Program-made: the position numbers and the translations under genes
Notes under the pieces: generated by a model
Database searches by the model: none
Told to the model about the DNA's origin: nothing
What the model saw: the letters and a program-made list of their open reading frames with translations, nothing else
Part shown: positions 24,467-33,322 of the stretch, in pieces
Layout: each line of letters begins with the position of its first letter
How positions within the stretch are numbered: the stretch's first letter is position 1
Source of the DNA: Vicinamibacteria bacterium
GTDB lineage: Bacteria > Acidobacteriota > Vicinamibacteria > Fen-336 > JAGNNV01
Direction of reading: 5' to 3'
NCBI GenBank assembly: GCA_019694155.1
Contig: JAIBCN010000221.1
Span: 1 to 57,092 of the forward strand
DNA: 57,092 nucleotides

Positions 24467-25825
24467 TCAGTCCTCCCGAATGGGGCCGGACACGCCGGGC
24501 GCAGACCCCGGCTCTGCGGCCACAATCGCGGTCCGCACGCGCTCATAAAAGGACTCGTGATCCACCACGTGGCCGGCCGCGTACGCGCTCATCGCCGCGA
24601 TCATCATCGGAAAGAGGGCGGAGTGCCGGTCGGTCATTTCCAGAACCAGCACGAAGGAAGTGAAGGGCGTCCGAGTGACTCCGGTCAGGAACGCCACCAT
24701 GCCCAGCACGATCAGCAGACGCGGCTCCACCGGGGCAAAGGCCGGGGAGAGCGCGGAGGCGAGCGCCGCGCCTGAGGCCAGCGCCGGCGCGAAGATCCCG
24801 CCCGCGCCCCCGGCCGAGAACGAGATGAAGGACCCTGCAAGCCGCCCAAGCACGACGCTGGCGTCCGCCGGGGACGTCTCTCGGAACAGCACGTCCTCGA
24901 TCACGCCGCGGCCCGAGCCCAGCGTCGAGTGGCTGGTGAACAGGACCAGGACGGCGAAGGCGAGGCCCGCGACCAGGGCGAAACCAGCCTGGGCCCGGAC
25001 GCTCGTCAAGCGGCCACGGAGCCGGAATACCCAAAAGAGAGCGCGCGCCCACAGCGCCCCCACGAGACCCGCGGCGGCGCCGAGAAGCACGCACCAGGGC
25101 AGGTCGCGATTCGACCACACGCCGATCTTCGGAAAGCCGAGGTAGAGGTAGGGGCCGAGAATCATCTGGGCGACAAGGCCAGCCACGAGGACGGCGTGAA
25201 GAACGCCGGAGCGGAAGGACGCGATATGGGTCCGGGCGAGCTCCTCGATGGCGTAGACGATGCCCCCAAGCGGGGTGTTGAAGGCGGCGGCTAGACCCGC
25301 GGCGCCGCCGGCAAGCAACATCGACGACGTCGGGACGCGAGGCCAGAAGCTCGGCAGCCTCGCCTGGACGGCCCTGAAGATCGCGCCCGAGATCTGAAGG
25401 GTGGGCCCTTCCCGACCAATGGCGCCGCCTCCGGCCACGGCGACGCACGAACTCAGCACCTTTACCACCGCGGCTCGCGAGCTCAGGAGGCGGTTCACCA
25501 TCATCCTTCCGCTGGCGGGCGCGGCCGCCGCCATGAGTTGCGGGATACCGCTCCCGGATGCCTCGGGAGAAAAGACGAAGACGAGGGCCCAGGACACGAA
25601 GAAGGCCAGGGGGCACGCGATGAGCAGAACCCAGGGCGACTGGGCGGCCCGGGCTTGAAACTGCTCCTCGAGGATCGAGAACGCACGGGCATAGCCGACG
25701 GCCACCAGGCCGGCGATGGCGCCCGCGAACCAGAACGGAAGCACCTGGAGGGTCGATTTCCGGACTCTCGGAGAAGCGAGGAGATCCGGAAACCGGTCGA
25801 GCCAGGCGCGGACTAACCTAAGCAT
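24467..25825 (-). CDS. CLC-family chloride transporter, exchanger type
   Basis: A 452-aa CLC protein without C-terminal CBS domains. The three anion-pathway signatures are intact: GSGIP (91-95), GREGP (137-141, with gating Glu139) and GGIFAPALASG. The helix motif YAIEEL retains the internal glutamate of Cl-/H+ exchangers, so 2:1 chloride/proton exchange is more likely than a passive channel. Bacterial CLCs support acid resistance. It lies 18 bp after the GH15 gene and 39 bp before the CPA1 antiporter on the same strand. Confidence 0.93.
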   Translation of the reverse strand: MLRLVRAWLDRFPDLLASPRVRKSTLQVLPFWFAGAIAGLVAVGYARAFSILEEQFQARAAQSPWVLLIACPLAFFVSWALVFVFSPEASGSGIPQLMAAAAPASGRMMVNRLLSSRAAVVKVLSSCVAVAGGGAIGREGPTLQISGAIFRAVQARLPSFWPRVPTSSMLLAGGAAGLAAAFNTPLGGIVYAIEELARTHIASFRSGVLHAVLVAGLVAQMILGPYLYLGFPKIGVWSNRDLPWCVLLGAAAGLVGALWARALFWVFRLRGRLTSVRAQAGFALVAGLAFAVLVLFTSHSTLGSGRGVIEDVLFRETSPADASVVLGRLAGSFISFSAGGAGGIFAPALASGAALASALSPAFAPVEPRLLIVLGMVAFLTGVTRTPFTSFVLVLEMTDRHSALFPMMIAAMSAYAAGHVVDHESFYERVRTAIVAAEPGSAPGVSGPIRED

Positions 25826-25843
25826 CGGGCTCTCCGCGGCCCT

Positions 25844-27610
25844 TCACAAGACCTCGGTCCAGGGGGGCGAGGCCGCGAAAGCCGCGTGGATCAGGCCGAC
25901 ATGCGAGTAGGCCTGGGGGAAGTTGCCCCACATCCTTCGCCCGGAGGTGTCGTAGTCCTCGGCCAGCAGACCGAGCGGCGACAGGGCTTCGATGATGCGG
26001 CTCATGACCTCGCGCGCCTCCTCGACGCGGTCGCTTCGCACGAGGGCCTCCACCAGCCAGAACGAACAGATGACGAAAGCGACCTCCGGCTGGCCGAAGC
26101 CGTCATCGGCCCGGTAGCGGAAGAGCCACCCGTCGCGGGCTAGCCCGTTCCGGATCGCGTCGATGGTTCGATGCACATGGGGAGAGCCTTGGGGAAGGAA
26201 CCGGAGAGTGGCCATCTGGAGCAGCGACGCATCGAGGTCGTGGCCGCCGTGGCTCGACACGAAGGAGTACAGCCGGTCGCTCCAGGCCTCGTGAACGATC
26301 TGGTCGCGGATGCGGCCCGCCGCCCTGTCGAACTCGGCGGCGATCTCCGGCTTGTGAAGACGGGCCACCCTCGCCATTCGATCGGCTCCCGCCCAGCACA
26401 TGAGAGTCGAGAAGGTCTGCGGTTTCCAGTCCGTGCGGTATTCCCAGATGCCCGCGTCCGGCGTGCCCGCGACTTCCACGGCCCGGCGCGCGAGACGGGT
26501 CAGCAGATCGAGGGCCTGGGGAGAACGCTCGGCCTGGAAGCGCTCGTCGAGATAGACGGGCGCCAGGGCCAGGACCATCTCCCCGAAGATGTCATTCTGG
26601 GTGTGCTTGGCCGCCGCGTTCCCCACCCGCACCGGGCCGTTCCCCTCATAGCCCGCCCAGCCTTCCTGCACGCTCTCGCTCAGGTCCGAGCTGCCGTCCA
26701 CGCGATAGAGCGGATCGAGCTGGAGATCCGGCGCTCCGCCCGCGACATCGAAGAGGTAATTCACGAAATGTTCCCGCTCTTCGAACTGACCCAGGAGGCG
26801 GAAAGCGCCGAGGCTGTAATAGGCGTCGCGCAGCCAGCAATATCGATAGTCCCAGGTGCGGCCCGACCCGGGCGCCTCGGGCAGGGAGGTCGTCATCGCC
26901 GCGACGATGGCCCCCGTGTCCTCGAAGCAGTGCAGCTTCAGGACCAGAGCGGAGCGGATGACCTCCTTCTGGAACGCGGGCGGGACATTGCACTGCATCA
27001 CCCACCGCTGCCAGTAACGCAGGGTTTCTCCGAGGAAACGAGAGGCCAGGGGGGCCAGGGCCTCCTCGATCGGCGCGCCCCAGGTGAGGACCAGATGCTT
27101 GCGGCTGGTCAGGGCGAATGGCTGCCCGGAGAGATAGGAAACAGGCACGTCGCTCGTGAGTCTCAGGTGTGAACCGAAGCCCTCATAGCGGACGTGGTTC
27201 GAGCCGAAGACTCGATCGGGCACGGCCTTCGACCAGCCGAGGCGTGGTTCGCAGGAGACGTGAATTCTCGGCGTCCCCTCCAGGGGCTCCACGATCCGAA
27301 TGAGCTGGGTGGGCCTGAAGATGCGATCGAATTGGACGAAGCGCGGCGCGAAGTCGACGATCCGGAAGGACCCGGCCTTCGTCTCGAACCGGGTTTCAAG
27401 GACGTTGGTGTTCTCGATGTAGCGCTGTTCGCCGCGCTCGCCGCTCTCGGGCCCGATCTCGAAGCGACCGCCCCTCTCCGCGTCCAGGAGCGACGAAAAA
27501 ACCGGCTCGGAGTCGAATCGTGGGAGGCAACACCAAACCACGCGGCCGGAGCGGTCGACCAACGCCGAATACTGACAATTCCCGATGAGTCCGAGGTCCT
27601 CGAGGTGCAT
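25844..27610 (-). CDS. Glycoside hydrolase family 15 protein (glucoamylase/trehalase-like)
   Basis: A 588-aa GH15 enzyme. The N-terminal beta domain starts MHLEDLGLIGNCQYSALVD and includes VWCCLPRFDSEPVF. The (alpha/alpha)6 catalytic domain holds RTWDYRYCWLRDAYYSL, the general-acid region QEGWAGYEGNGPVRVGNAA followed by KHTQNDIFGE, and GLLAEDYDTSGRRMWGNFPQ with the late catalytic Glu. GH15 members hydrolyse alpha-glucans or trehalose. Its position divergent from otsAB makes trehalase plausible, but the sequence does not settle this. The start at 27610 matches the conserved family N-terminus and places the shared operator 26 bp upstream. Confidence 0.88.
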   Translation of the reverse strand: MHLEDLGLIGNCQYSALVDRSGRVVWCCLPRFDSEPVFSSLLDAERGGRFEIGPESGERGEQRYIENTNVLETRFETKAGSFRIVDFAPRFVQFDRIFRPTQLIRIVEPLEGTPRIHVSCEPRLGWSKAVPDRVFGSNHVRYEGFGSHLRLTSDVPVSYLSGQPFALTSRKHLVLTWGAPIEEALAPLASRFLGETLRYWQRWVMQCNVPPAFQKEVIRSALVLKLHCFEDTGAIVAAMTTSLPEAPGSGRTWDYRYCWLRDAYYSLGAFRLLGQFEEREHFVNYLFDVAGGAPDLQLDPLYRVDGSSDLSESVQEGWAGYEGNGPVRVGNAAAKHTQNDIFGEMVLALAPVYLDERFQAERSPQALDLLTRLARRAVEVAGTPDAGIWEYRTDWKPQTFSTLMCWAGADRMARVARLHKPEIAAEFDRAAGRIRDQIVHEAWSDRLYSFVSSHGGHDLDASLLQMATLRFLPQGSPHVHRTIDAIRNGLARDGWLFRYRADDGFGQPEVAFVICSFWLVEALVRSDRVEEAREVMSRIIEALSPLGLLAEDYDTSGRRMWGNFPQAYSHVGLIHAAFAASPPWTEVL

Positions 27611-27635
27611 GGAGCCCGGGAAGGATAGCGGTAAA

Positions 27636-27667
27636 CAGTTGGAGTACCAACTGAAAATGGAATATCC
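27636..27667 (+). promoter_or_regulatory. GH15/otsA divergent promoter with CAGTTGG-N4-CCAACTG palindrome
   Basis: A perfect 7-bp inverted repeat with a 4-bp centre, CAGTTGGAGTACCAACTG (27636-27653), is followed by GGAATATCC (27659-27667). It aligns with the usp and cNMP-gene promoters. It lies between the divergent starts of GH15 (27610) and otsA (27657 or 27675). If GGAATAT is the -10, the start of transcription falls near 27674 and a GTG at 27675 would make a leaderless message. Confidence 0.55.
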
Positions 27668-29930
27668 TTCCGCGGTGCGGCAGCCCATCAAGTTCCTGAT
27701 CGTTCTGGTCGCGGGACTGGGCCTTTTGACCTGGGGCGCGTTTCTCGTCATGCAGGAGACGACCCGGGGCTGGGTGGAGCGCGACCTCACCCTGCGCGCC
27801 CGCCTCGCCGCCAATGGCGCGGCCCCCGCCCTGGCCACGGGCTTCCGCGCGGGGAAGCCGGCCGAGCTGCGCACGGCCCTTCTCAATCTGGTGCGGGACG
27901 AACGCATCCTCGGCGTCTCCGCGTGCGCCCCGGAAGGACGCCTGGTGGCGACCGCGGGAACAACACCCGCCGGCTTCGGCTGCGACCGGCTCAAGAGTTT
28001 CGTTGTTCCGCCCGGACTGGCCCTGGGGGTGCCCTCTCGCGAGTGGATGCATGTCGCCTCCGTCCCCGGGGGAACGGCGCACCTGAGCGCCTTGCCCATC
28101 GAGGATGAAGGCGGACTCGCCGGTTTCGTGATCCTGGTTCACGACATGGCGTTCGCGGAGCGGCGCGAGGCCCAGGGCCGGAATCTGCTCCTCGTCGCGT
28201 TCTTTCTTCTCTCGCTGTGCGCGGCGCTCGTCACGATCGTGGCGGTGCGGCTGTCCTGGCGCGGCTGGACCCGCCAGCTCCAGCGCGTCCTCAAGGGAGG
28301 CGCGCAAAGCGATGAGTTCCGGCCGCTCCTGCGCGACGTTCGCGAACTGGTGGACGACATAATGACCGAACGGGACGCGGACGGCGACAGCGGGGCCTGG
28401 ACGGCCGAGCGGCTCAAACACACTCTCAAGCGGAACCTCCATGGCGAGAAGATCGTGGTGGTCTCAAACCGGGAGCCTTATATCCATGACCGCGCTCCCG
28501 ACGGTTCCCTCCGCGTGCTGCATCCGGCGAGTGGTCTCGTCACCGCGCTCGAGCCGGTGATGCGAGCGTGTTCGGGTGTGTGGATCGCTCATGGCAGCGG
28601 CACGGCCGATCGAGAGGTGGTCGACAAGCACGACCGCGTGCTGGTTCCCCCGGATGAGAAGATCTATTCGATCCGTCGGGTCTGGCTCACCGAGGAGGAA
28701 GAGAAGGGCTACTACTACGGCTTCTCGAACGAGGGCCTCTGGCCCCTGTGCCATGTGGCCCACACCCGGCCCCTTTTCCGAACCACCGACTGGAACCACT
28801 ACCAAGCGGTCAACCGGAAGTTCGCCGATGCGGTCTGCGCGGAAGCCGAGATCGAGGACCCCATCGTTCTCATCCAGGACTATCACCTCGCCCTCGCGCC
28901 GCGCCTGATCCGCGACCAGCTGCCCCGCGCGACCGTGATCGGCTTCTGGCATATCCCCTGGCCGAACGCCGAGCGCTTCGGCATCTGCCCCTGGCGGGAG
29001 GAGCTGCTCGATGGCATGCTCGGGGCGAGCATGCTGGGCTTCCATACGCAGGCGCACTGCAACAACTTCCTGGACTCGGTCGACCGATATCTGGAATCGC
29101 GAATCGACCGCGAGAGACAGGCGGTCGTCCAGCAGGGCCGGAGCACCCTGGTCCGGCCGTATCCGATCTCTCTCGAGTGGCCGGTCCGCTGGCTCGCCGA
29201 CCTCCCTCCGGCCGCCGAGTGCCGGCGGAGCGTCCTTGCGGAGCTTGAGCTTCCCGAAGGCACGCTGCTCGGGGTGGGTGTCGATCGGCTGGACTACACG
29301 AAGGGCATCGAAGAGAGGCTCCTCGCGGTGGAGCGGTTGCTAGAGCTGCGCCCGGAATTCCTGGGGAAGTTCGTCTTCGTGCAGCTCGCGGCCCCCAGCC
29401 GGACCGCCATCGACCGCTACCGCGACCTGAACGCGAGCGTCGAAGCGATCGCCCGGAAAATCAACCTCCGCTTCGGCGATGGGTCCTACCAGCCGATCAT
29501 CCTCAAGGCTTCCCATCACGAGCCACCCGTGGTCTTCCGCTACTACCGGGCCGCCGATGTCTGTTACGTCAGCAGCCTCGACGACGGCATGAACCTCGTG
29601 GCCAAGGAGTTCGTGGCCGCGCGCGACGACGAGCGCGGCGTCCTCGTGTTGAGTCAGTTCACGGGCGCGGCCCGGGAGCTGACCGAGGCCCTCATCGTGA
29701 ATCCCTACGACCTCGACGAATCAGCGGGGGCATTGGGCGCCGCTCTCACCATGCCACTCGACGAGCAGAGAACCCGCCTCCGCTCCATGCGGGCGTTCGT
29801 GGCCGAGTTCAACATCTATCGCTGGGGTGGACGCATGCTGCGCGATGCCGCGCGCCTGCGCCGCCGCGACCGCCTCACCGGCCGGCTGAGCGACCGCTTC
29901 GCTGCCCATTTTCCGGGGGCGGAGGCGTGA
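27657..29930 (+). CDS. otsA: Membrane-anchored trehalose-6-phosphate synthase with N-terminal sensor-like region
   Basis: A 757-aa protein. Residues 11-32 and 177-198 are membrane helices enclosing a region of about 145 residues predicted outside the cytoplasm. A short helical linker follows, then from about 264 a full GT20 domain: VVVSNREPYIHDR, HPASGLVTALEPVM, VLIQDYHLALAPRLIRD, GFWHIPWPNAERF, GVDRLDYTKGIEERL and the donor-binding DDGMNLVAKEFVAAR. OtsA joins UDP- or other NDP-glucose to glucose-6-phosphate. Soluble OtsA is about 460-480 aa, so the first 260 residues are an unusual addition. The alternative start is GTG 27675. It overlaps otsB (GTGA). Confidence 0.92.
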   Translation: MEYPSAVRQPIKFLIVLVAGLGLLTWGAFLVMQETTRGWVERDLTLRARLAANGAAPALATGFRAGKPAELRTALLNLVRDERILGVSACAPEGRLVATAGTTPAGFGCDRLKSFVVPPGLALGVPSREWMHVASVPGGTAHLSALPIEDEGGLAGFVILVHDMAFAERREAQGRNLLLVAFFLLSLCAALVTIVAVRLSWRGWTRQLQRVLKGGAQSDEFRPLLRDVRELVDDIMTERDADGDSGAWTAERLKHTLKRNLHGEKIVVVSNREPYIHDRAPDGSLRVLHPASGLVTALEPVMRACSGVWIAHGSGTADREVVDKHDRVLVPPDEKIYSIRRVWLTEEEEKGYYYGFSNEGLWPLCHVAHTRPLFRTTDWNHYQAVNRKFADAVCAEAEIEDPIVLIQDYHLALAPRLIRDQLPRATVIGFWHIPWPNAERFGICPWREELLDGMLGASMLGFHTQAHCNNFLDSVDRYLESRIDRERQAVVQQGRSTLVRPYPISLEWPVRWLADLPPAAECRRSVLAELELPEGTLLGVGVDRLDYTKGIEERLLAVERLLELRPEFLGKFVFVQLAAPSRTAIDRYRDLNASVEAIARKINLRFGDGSYQPIILKASHHEPPVVFRYYRAADVCYVSSLDDGMNLVAKEFVAARDDERGVLVLSQFTGAARELTEALIVNPYDLDESAGALGAALTMPLDEQRTRLRSMRAFVAEFNIYRWGGRMLRDAARLRRRDRLTGRLSDRFAAHFPGAEA

Positions 29931-30715
29931 AGAGCATCCTGGCTGAGGCCCAGCGCGGAGTGATCACGCCCTTTGCCTGGTCTCAGACCTTGCTGGCGTT
30001 CGACTTCGACGGAACGCTCGCCCCTATCGTCGATGACCCGCCCAAGGCGGCCATGCGGGCCTCGACGCGGGGCCTCCTCGCGCGGGCAGCCGCGCTGTAC
30101 CCCTGCGTGGTCATCTCGGGCCGTGCGCTCTCCGACGTCTCGAAGCGAGTCAAAGGTCTGGGGCTCAAGGGCGTGATTGGCAACCACGGGGTTGAGCCTT
30201 GGCGGGCCACGAAACAGATCCATCGGCGGGTCCAGGACTGGCGTCCACTGTTCAGTCAGGTTCTGCAGCGCGAACCCGGGGTGATGATCGAAGATAAGAC
30301 CTACTCGCTGGCCATACATTTCCGCCGATCGCGCGCCAAGAAACGGGTCCGGGACCTGGTGATGAAGGTCGCGGCGGAACTCGAGGATGTGCGAGTTATC
30401 GGAGGCATCGAGGTCGTGAACGTCGTACCGGCGGACGCGCCTCACAAGGGGATCGCCCTCGAGCGCGAACGCGCCCGGCTGCGCTGCGACACCGCCATCT
30501 ATGTCGGTGACGACCAGACGGACGAGGATGTGTTCGCTCTCGATCAGCCCGGCCGCCTGCTCGGCATCCGCGTCGGCCGGAAGGCGAGCTCGCGGGCGGA
30601 GTTCTGCCTGCCGTCCCAGGCCGACATAGACGCGCTCATTCGCATCCTCATCGGCCTGCGTGCGAAATGGACGAGGCTCGGCGACCTGATCGCAGCAGTG
30701 GAGCACGCTCCATGA
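29927..30715 (+). CDS. otsB: Trehalose-6-phosphate phosphatase
   Basis: A 262-aa HAD-superfamily phosphatase. Motif I is LLAFDFDGTLAPI (nucleophile and acid/base Asp), motif II is VVISGRALSDV, the cap follows with VIGNHGVEPW, and motif IV is AIYVGDDQTDEDVFAL. It dephosphorylates trehalose-6-phosphate to trehalose, completing the pathway begun by the upstream gene. The GTG overlaps the otsA stop (GTGA) and its stop overlaps the marR start (ATGA), so otsA-otsB-marR are one translationally coupled unit. Confidence 0.95.
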   Translation: MKSILAEAQRGVITPFAWSQTLLAFDFDGTLAPIVDDPPKAAMRASTRGLLARAAALYPCVVISGRALSDVSKRVKGLGLKGVIGNHGVEPWRATKQIHRRVQDWRPLFSQVLQREPGVMIEDKTYSLAIHFRRSRAKKRVRDLVMKVAAELEDVRVIGGIEVVNVVPADAPHKGIALERERARLRCDTAIYVGDDQTDEDVFALDQPGRLLGIRVGRKASSRAEFCLPSQADIDALIRILIGLRAKWTRLGDLIAAVEHAP

Positions 30716-31203
30716 AACGACTTGATCCCCCCTTCGACCTGGGACCGGATCTGGCCTTCCTTCGCGAGCTGTGGGCGCTCGATCACGCCCTGCAGAAGTG
30801 CTCCAAGCGGATGGCGAGAGACCTCGGGGTCACCGGACCGCAGCGCCTCGCACTTCGCCTGGTGAGTCGATTCCCGGGCTTGCCCGCTGGCCGTCTGGCG
30901 CGGCTCCTGCAGCTGCATCCGAGCACGGTCAGTGGTGTGGTGAAACGCTTGGCCGTCCGCGGGCTCCTCGTTCGCAGGGTCGACGGCCCGGATCGACGCC
31001 GGTCTCTTCTTCAGGTTACCCCGGAGGGACTCGCTCTACTGAGCCGCGGACAATCAACGATCGAGTCCGCCGTGCAGTCGGCTCTCAGCGGGCTCCGGCC
31101 CCTTGAGGTGAGCATGGCGATCAAGGCCGTCGGAGTGGTGGCTCTCAGCCTCGAGGCCGCAGCCAAGGGGCGCGATCTTCCCCAGCACGGACGCGCTCGC
31201 TAG
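30712..31203 (+). CDS. MarR-family transcriptional regulator
   Basis: A 163-aa protein with a MarR winged helix: LPAGRLARLLQLHPSTVSGV as the helix-turn-helix, VKRLAVRGLLVRRVDGPDRR, then SLLQVTPEG as the wing with the D-x-R pattern (DGPDRRRS). N- and C-terminal helices would form the dimer interface. As last gene of the otsAB unit it is a candidate autoregulator of the divergent GH15/otsA promoter, and possibly of the two other promoters with the same palindrome-like site. This link is inferred from genomic position and from the size of the palindrome, which suits a MarR dimer. Confidence 0.85.
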   Translation: MKRLDPPFDLGPDLAFLRELWALDHALQKCSKRMARDLGVTGPQRLALRLVSRFPGLPAGRLARLLQLHPSTVSGVVKRLAVRGLLVRRVDGPDRRRSLLQVTPEGLALLSRGQSTIESAVQSALSGLRPLEVSMAIKAVGVVALSLEAAAKGRDLPQHGRAR

Positions 31204-31208
31204 GCGCC

Positions 31209-31241
31209 CATGCGCGCGGCGCACCCGCAGGCGCGCGCATG
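31209..31241. terminator. Hairpin between convergent marR and membrane-protein genes
   Basis: Nine-base arms CATGCGCGC (31209-31217) and GCGCGCATG (31233-31241) with a 15-base loop lie between two converging stops. The stem is strong and GC-rich but has no T-run, so it may work as a bidirectional transcription barrier or need Rho. Confidence 0.45.
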
Positions 31242-31258
31242 AGGAAGGCCTTCGAATC

Positions 31259-33322
31259 TCAGTGGTCGGAGGCGCGGCCGGCGGCCATGGACTCGCGGAA
31301 CTCGCGATGCGGGCAACCGGGGCGGTGTCCGCATTGCCCCCGCGCACAGTCCTCACCGAAAGGGATGTAAACCGCGAAAGGCCAGGCCTTGTTGATGACC
31401 CGGGGCCGGAATGCCTCCTGAATCAGGTCACGGAGTTCCGGGCTCGCCTCTTCCTTGTTAACGGCGATGAAGCCGATACGCACGTCGCGGGACAGGTCCT
31501 CCGCTCCGCGGACGGCCTCCCGCCTCGCCTGAGCGGAGATCGCCTTGCCCTCGCTGAGATCGAGCAGCGCCCGGAGGGTCGGGTTCTCCTCGTAGGCCTC
31601 GAGCGTCTCGTCGCTCAACCGGGAGAGATAGCCGCCCACCAGGCGCTTGCCATGGAAAACCTGCCGAAACTGCGTCTCGGAACTAAATCGGCCTCGTTGG
31701 CGCGTCCCGTCCTTGATACCAGTGGGCAGGCGGAGAATCGCCACGTCACAACGGTCTTCCGCCACGACTTGAAACCTGTGTGGAAGCACCGCCGGGAAGA
31801 GCCGCCTTGGTGGCCCGATGGTCTCGAAGCCGAGCAGGAGGCCAATTCCAGCCATCGCCACTCCGCGCCGTCGGCCAAGGTTGGCCGTGGCCAGAGCATG
31901 CGCCAGAAGCAAGGCCACACCCAGAGCCGCGAGCACGGCGAAACGGCCTGGCGAGCGAACCATGCCGATCCCCGGGACGAAACGGAGTATCGCCCATGGT
32001 CCGGGAACATAGGTTGACTCGCCTCCGATGAGAACAAACGGGCCGAGAGCCAGGGCGGCGAAGAATCCCGTGAAAACCAGCCAGAACTTCGGAGCCGAAC
32101 CGTGGCGATGCGCGATCAGAAGGGCCAGTACCAGAATCGCAACCACCGTGAACGAGGCCACGCCCTCGACGAACGCGTCTGCGCGCTGTCGAGTCATCCA
32201 GGGCTCGACGATGCCTCGGAACAGAGGATGGGTTGGGTTCGGCATGAAGAAGGAGAGCAAGTCGACTCCGTCAGGCGAACTCCGCCATAGAGTGGTCGCC
32301 ATTCCACCTCTCTCGAGAACCTGGGCTGCGGCTGTGCGCAGCCAGGGGAAGAGCAATCCCGCCGCTACCAGTCCGGCCAGGGCGGGGTACCGCAGGGTTT
32401 TCAGCGCACCCGCTTTCAAGAGGATCCTCTGCGGACGCCGAGCAACCAGAAGGAGGATCGCGGCGATGGTCGATGCGAGCACCGGCGCGTGGGGGTCGTG
32501 AACGCCGACGCGGGTGGAGGCTAGAGAGAATTCCCCGCCTCCGGTCACCGCGATCCACAACAAGGCCAGGCCCGCCGGGATGGCCAGCGCCCCGGCCGCC
32601 ACCAAGAGGATCGGGCTCTGAGCCCGAGGCAGCGGTTCGAGCGTCACGTACTCGAACAGCCAGGCGAGGGCCATGGCGATCATCCCGAAGATCAGGTAGT
32701 AGGGATCTGAGGCGGCGCAGACAGCGAGGGCGCCCCCCGCCAGAACCCAGTCGAGAGGGCTGCCGGCGCCCAATGCGCGACGAGTGAAGAGCACAACCAG
32801 AGGGAGACCGAATGCGGTCGCGAGACTCATATGGCCTTCCACCCGGGCGCTGATGAACGGCGAGAAACCAAATAGGCCTCCGGCGAGCCAAGCCGCCCCC
32901 CGGCTCCGGGTCTCGTGCCAGGCCAACAGATAGGCGCAGAACGGATTCAGAATGAGGATCTCGATCAAAGCCATGTTGAAGCTGGCGATGAAGCCGAATG
33001 TGGGACTCAAGGGGGCGGCGAGCGCGCTCAGGAGAAGCGAGTTGTTGTGCAGCGCAAGGCTCGCCTCGCTGACCAGGGCCAGAATGCGGTCCGTGTGAAG
33101 GACGGACACGCCCGCCGCGATGTTTCGCGAAAAGATGTAGGCGTTCCAGACATACGCCCCGGCGTCGCCGGCAGAATCGCCGGTGATGCGGTCCGCGAGG
33201 CTCGACGGCAACGGCCATACGAAAACAAGGACCAGGAGCGAATAGCCAAGGAACGCCAAGACGTGGGGGCCGAGATCGCGTCGAGACATCATTTTGAACA
33301 CGAGTCGCTGCAGTCTAGCCAT
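31259..33322 (-). CDS. Polytopic membrane protein, GT-C/YfhO-like
   Basis: A 687-aa protein with about 12 hydrophobic helices in the first 520 residues. After the first helix comes the acidic loop DRITGDSAGDAGAYVWNAYI, a pattern seen in GT-C type glycosyltransferases and YfhO-like proteins, where aspartates in the first loop bind a lipid-linked donor. Further landmarks are NPFCAYLLAWHETRSRGAAW, FGFSPFISARVEGHMSLATA and LRFVPGIGMVRSPGRFAVLA. The C-terminal 170 residues are soluble and end in CARGQCGHRPGCPH, a Cys/His cluster that could bind metal. The substrate is unknown. It lies 66 bp after a secreted GH31-like gene on the same strand. Confidence 0.6.
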   Translation of the reverse strand: MARLQRLVFKMMSRRDLGPHVLAFLGYSLLVLVFVWPLPSSLADRITGDSAGDAGAYVWNAYIFSRNIAAGVSVLHTDRILALVSEASLALHNNSLLLSALAAPLSPTFGFIASFNMALIEILILNPFCAYLLAWHETRSRGAAWLAGGLFGFSPFISARVEGHMSLATAFGLPLVVLFTRRALGAGSPLDWVLAGGALAVCAASDPYYLIFGMIAMALAWLFEYVTLEPLPRAQSPILLVAAGALAIPAGLALLWIAVTGGGEFSLASTRVGVHDPHAPVLASTIAAILLLVARRPQRILLKAGALKTLRYPALAGLVAAGLLFPWLRTAAAQVLERGGMATTLWRSSPDGVDLLSFFMPNPTHPLFRGIVEPWMTRQRADAFVEGVASFTVVAILVLALLIAHRHGSAPKFWLVFTGFFAALALGPFVLIGGESTYVPGPWAILRFVPGIGMVRSPGRFAVLAALGVALLLAHALATANLGRRRGVAMAGIGLLLGFETIGPPRRLFPAVLPHRFQVVAEDRCDVAILRLPTGIKDGTRQRGRFSSETQFRQVFHGKRLVGGYLSRLSDETLEAYEENPTLRALLDLSEGKAISAQARREAVRGAEDLSRDVRIGFIAVNKEEASPELRDLIQEAFRPRVINKAWPFAVYIPFGEDCARGQCGHRPGCPHREFRESMAAGRASDH

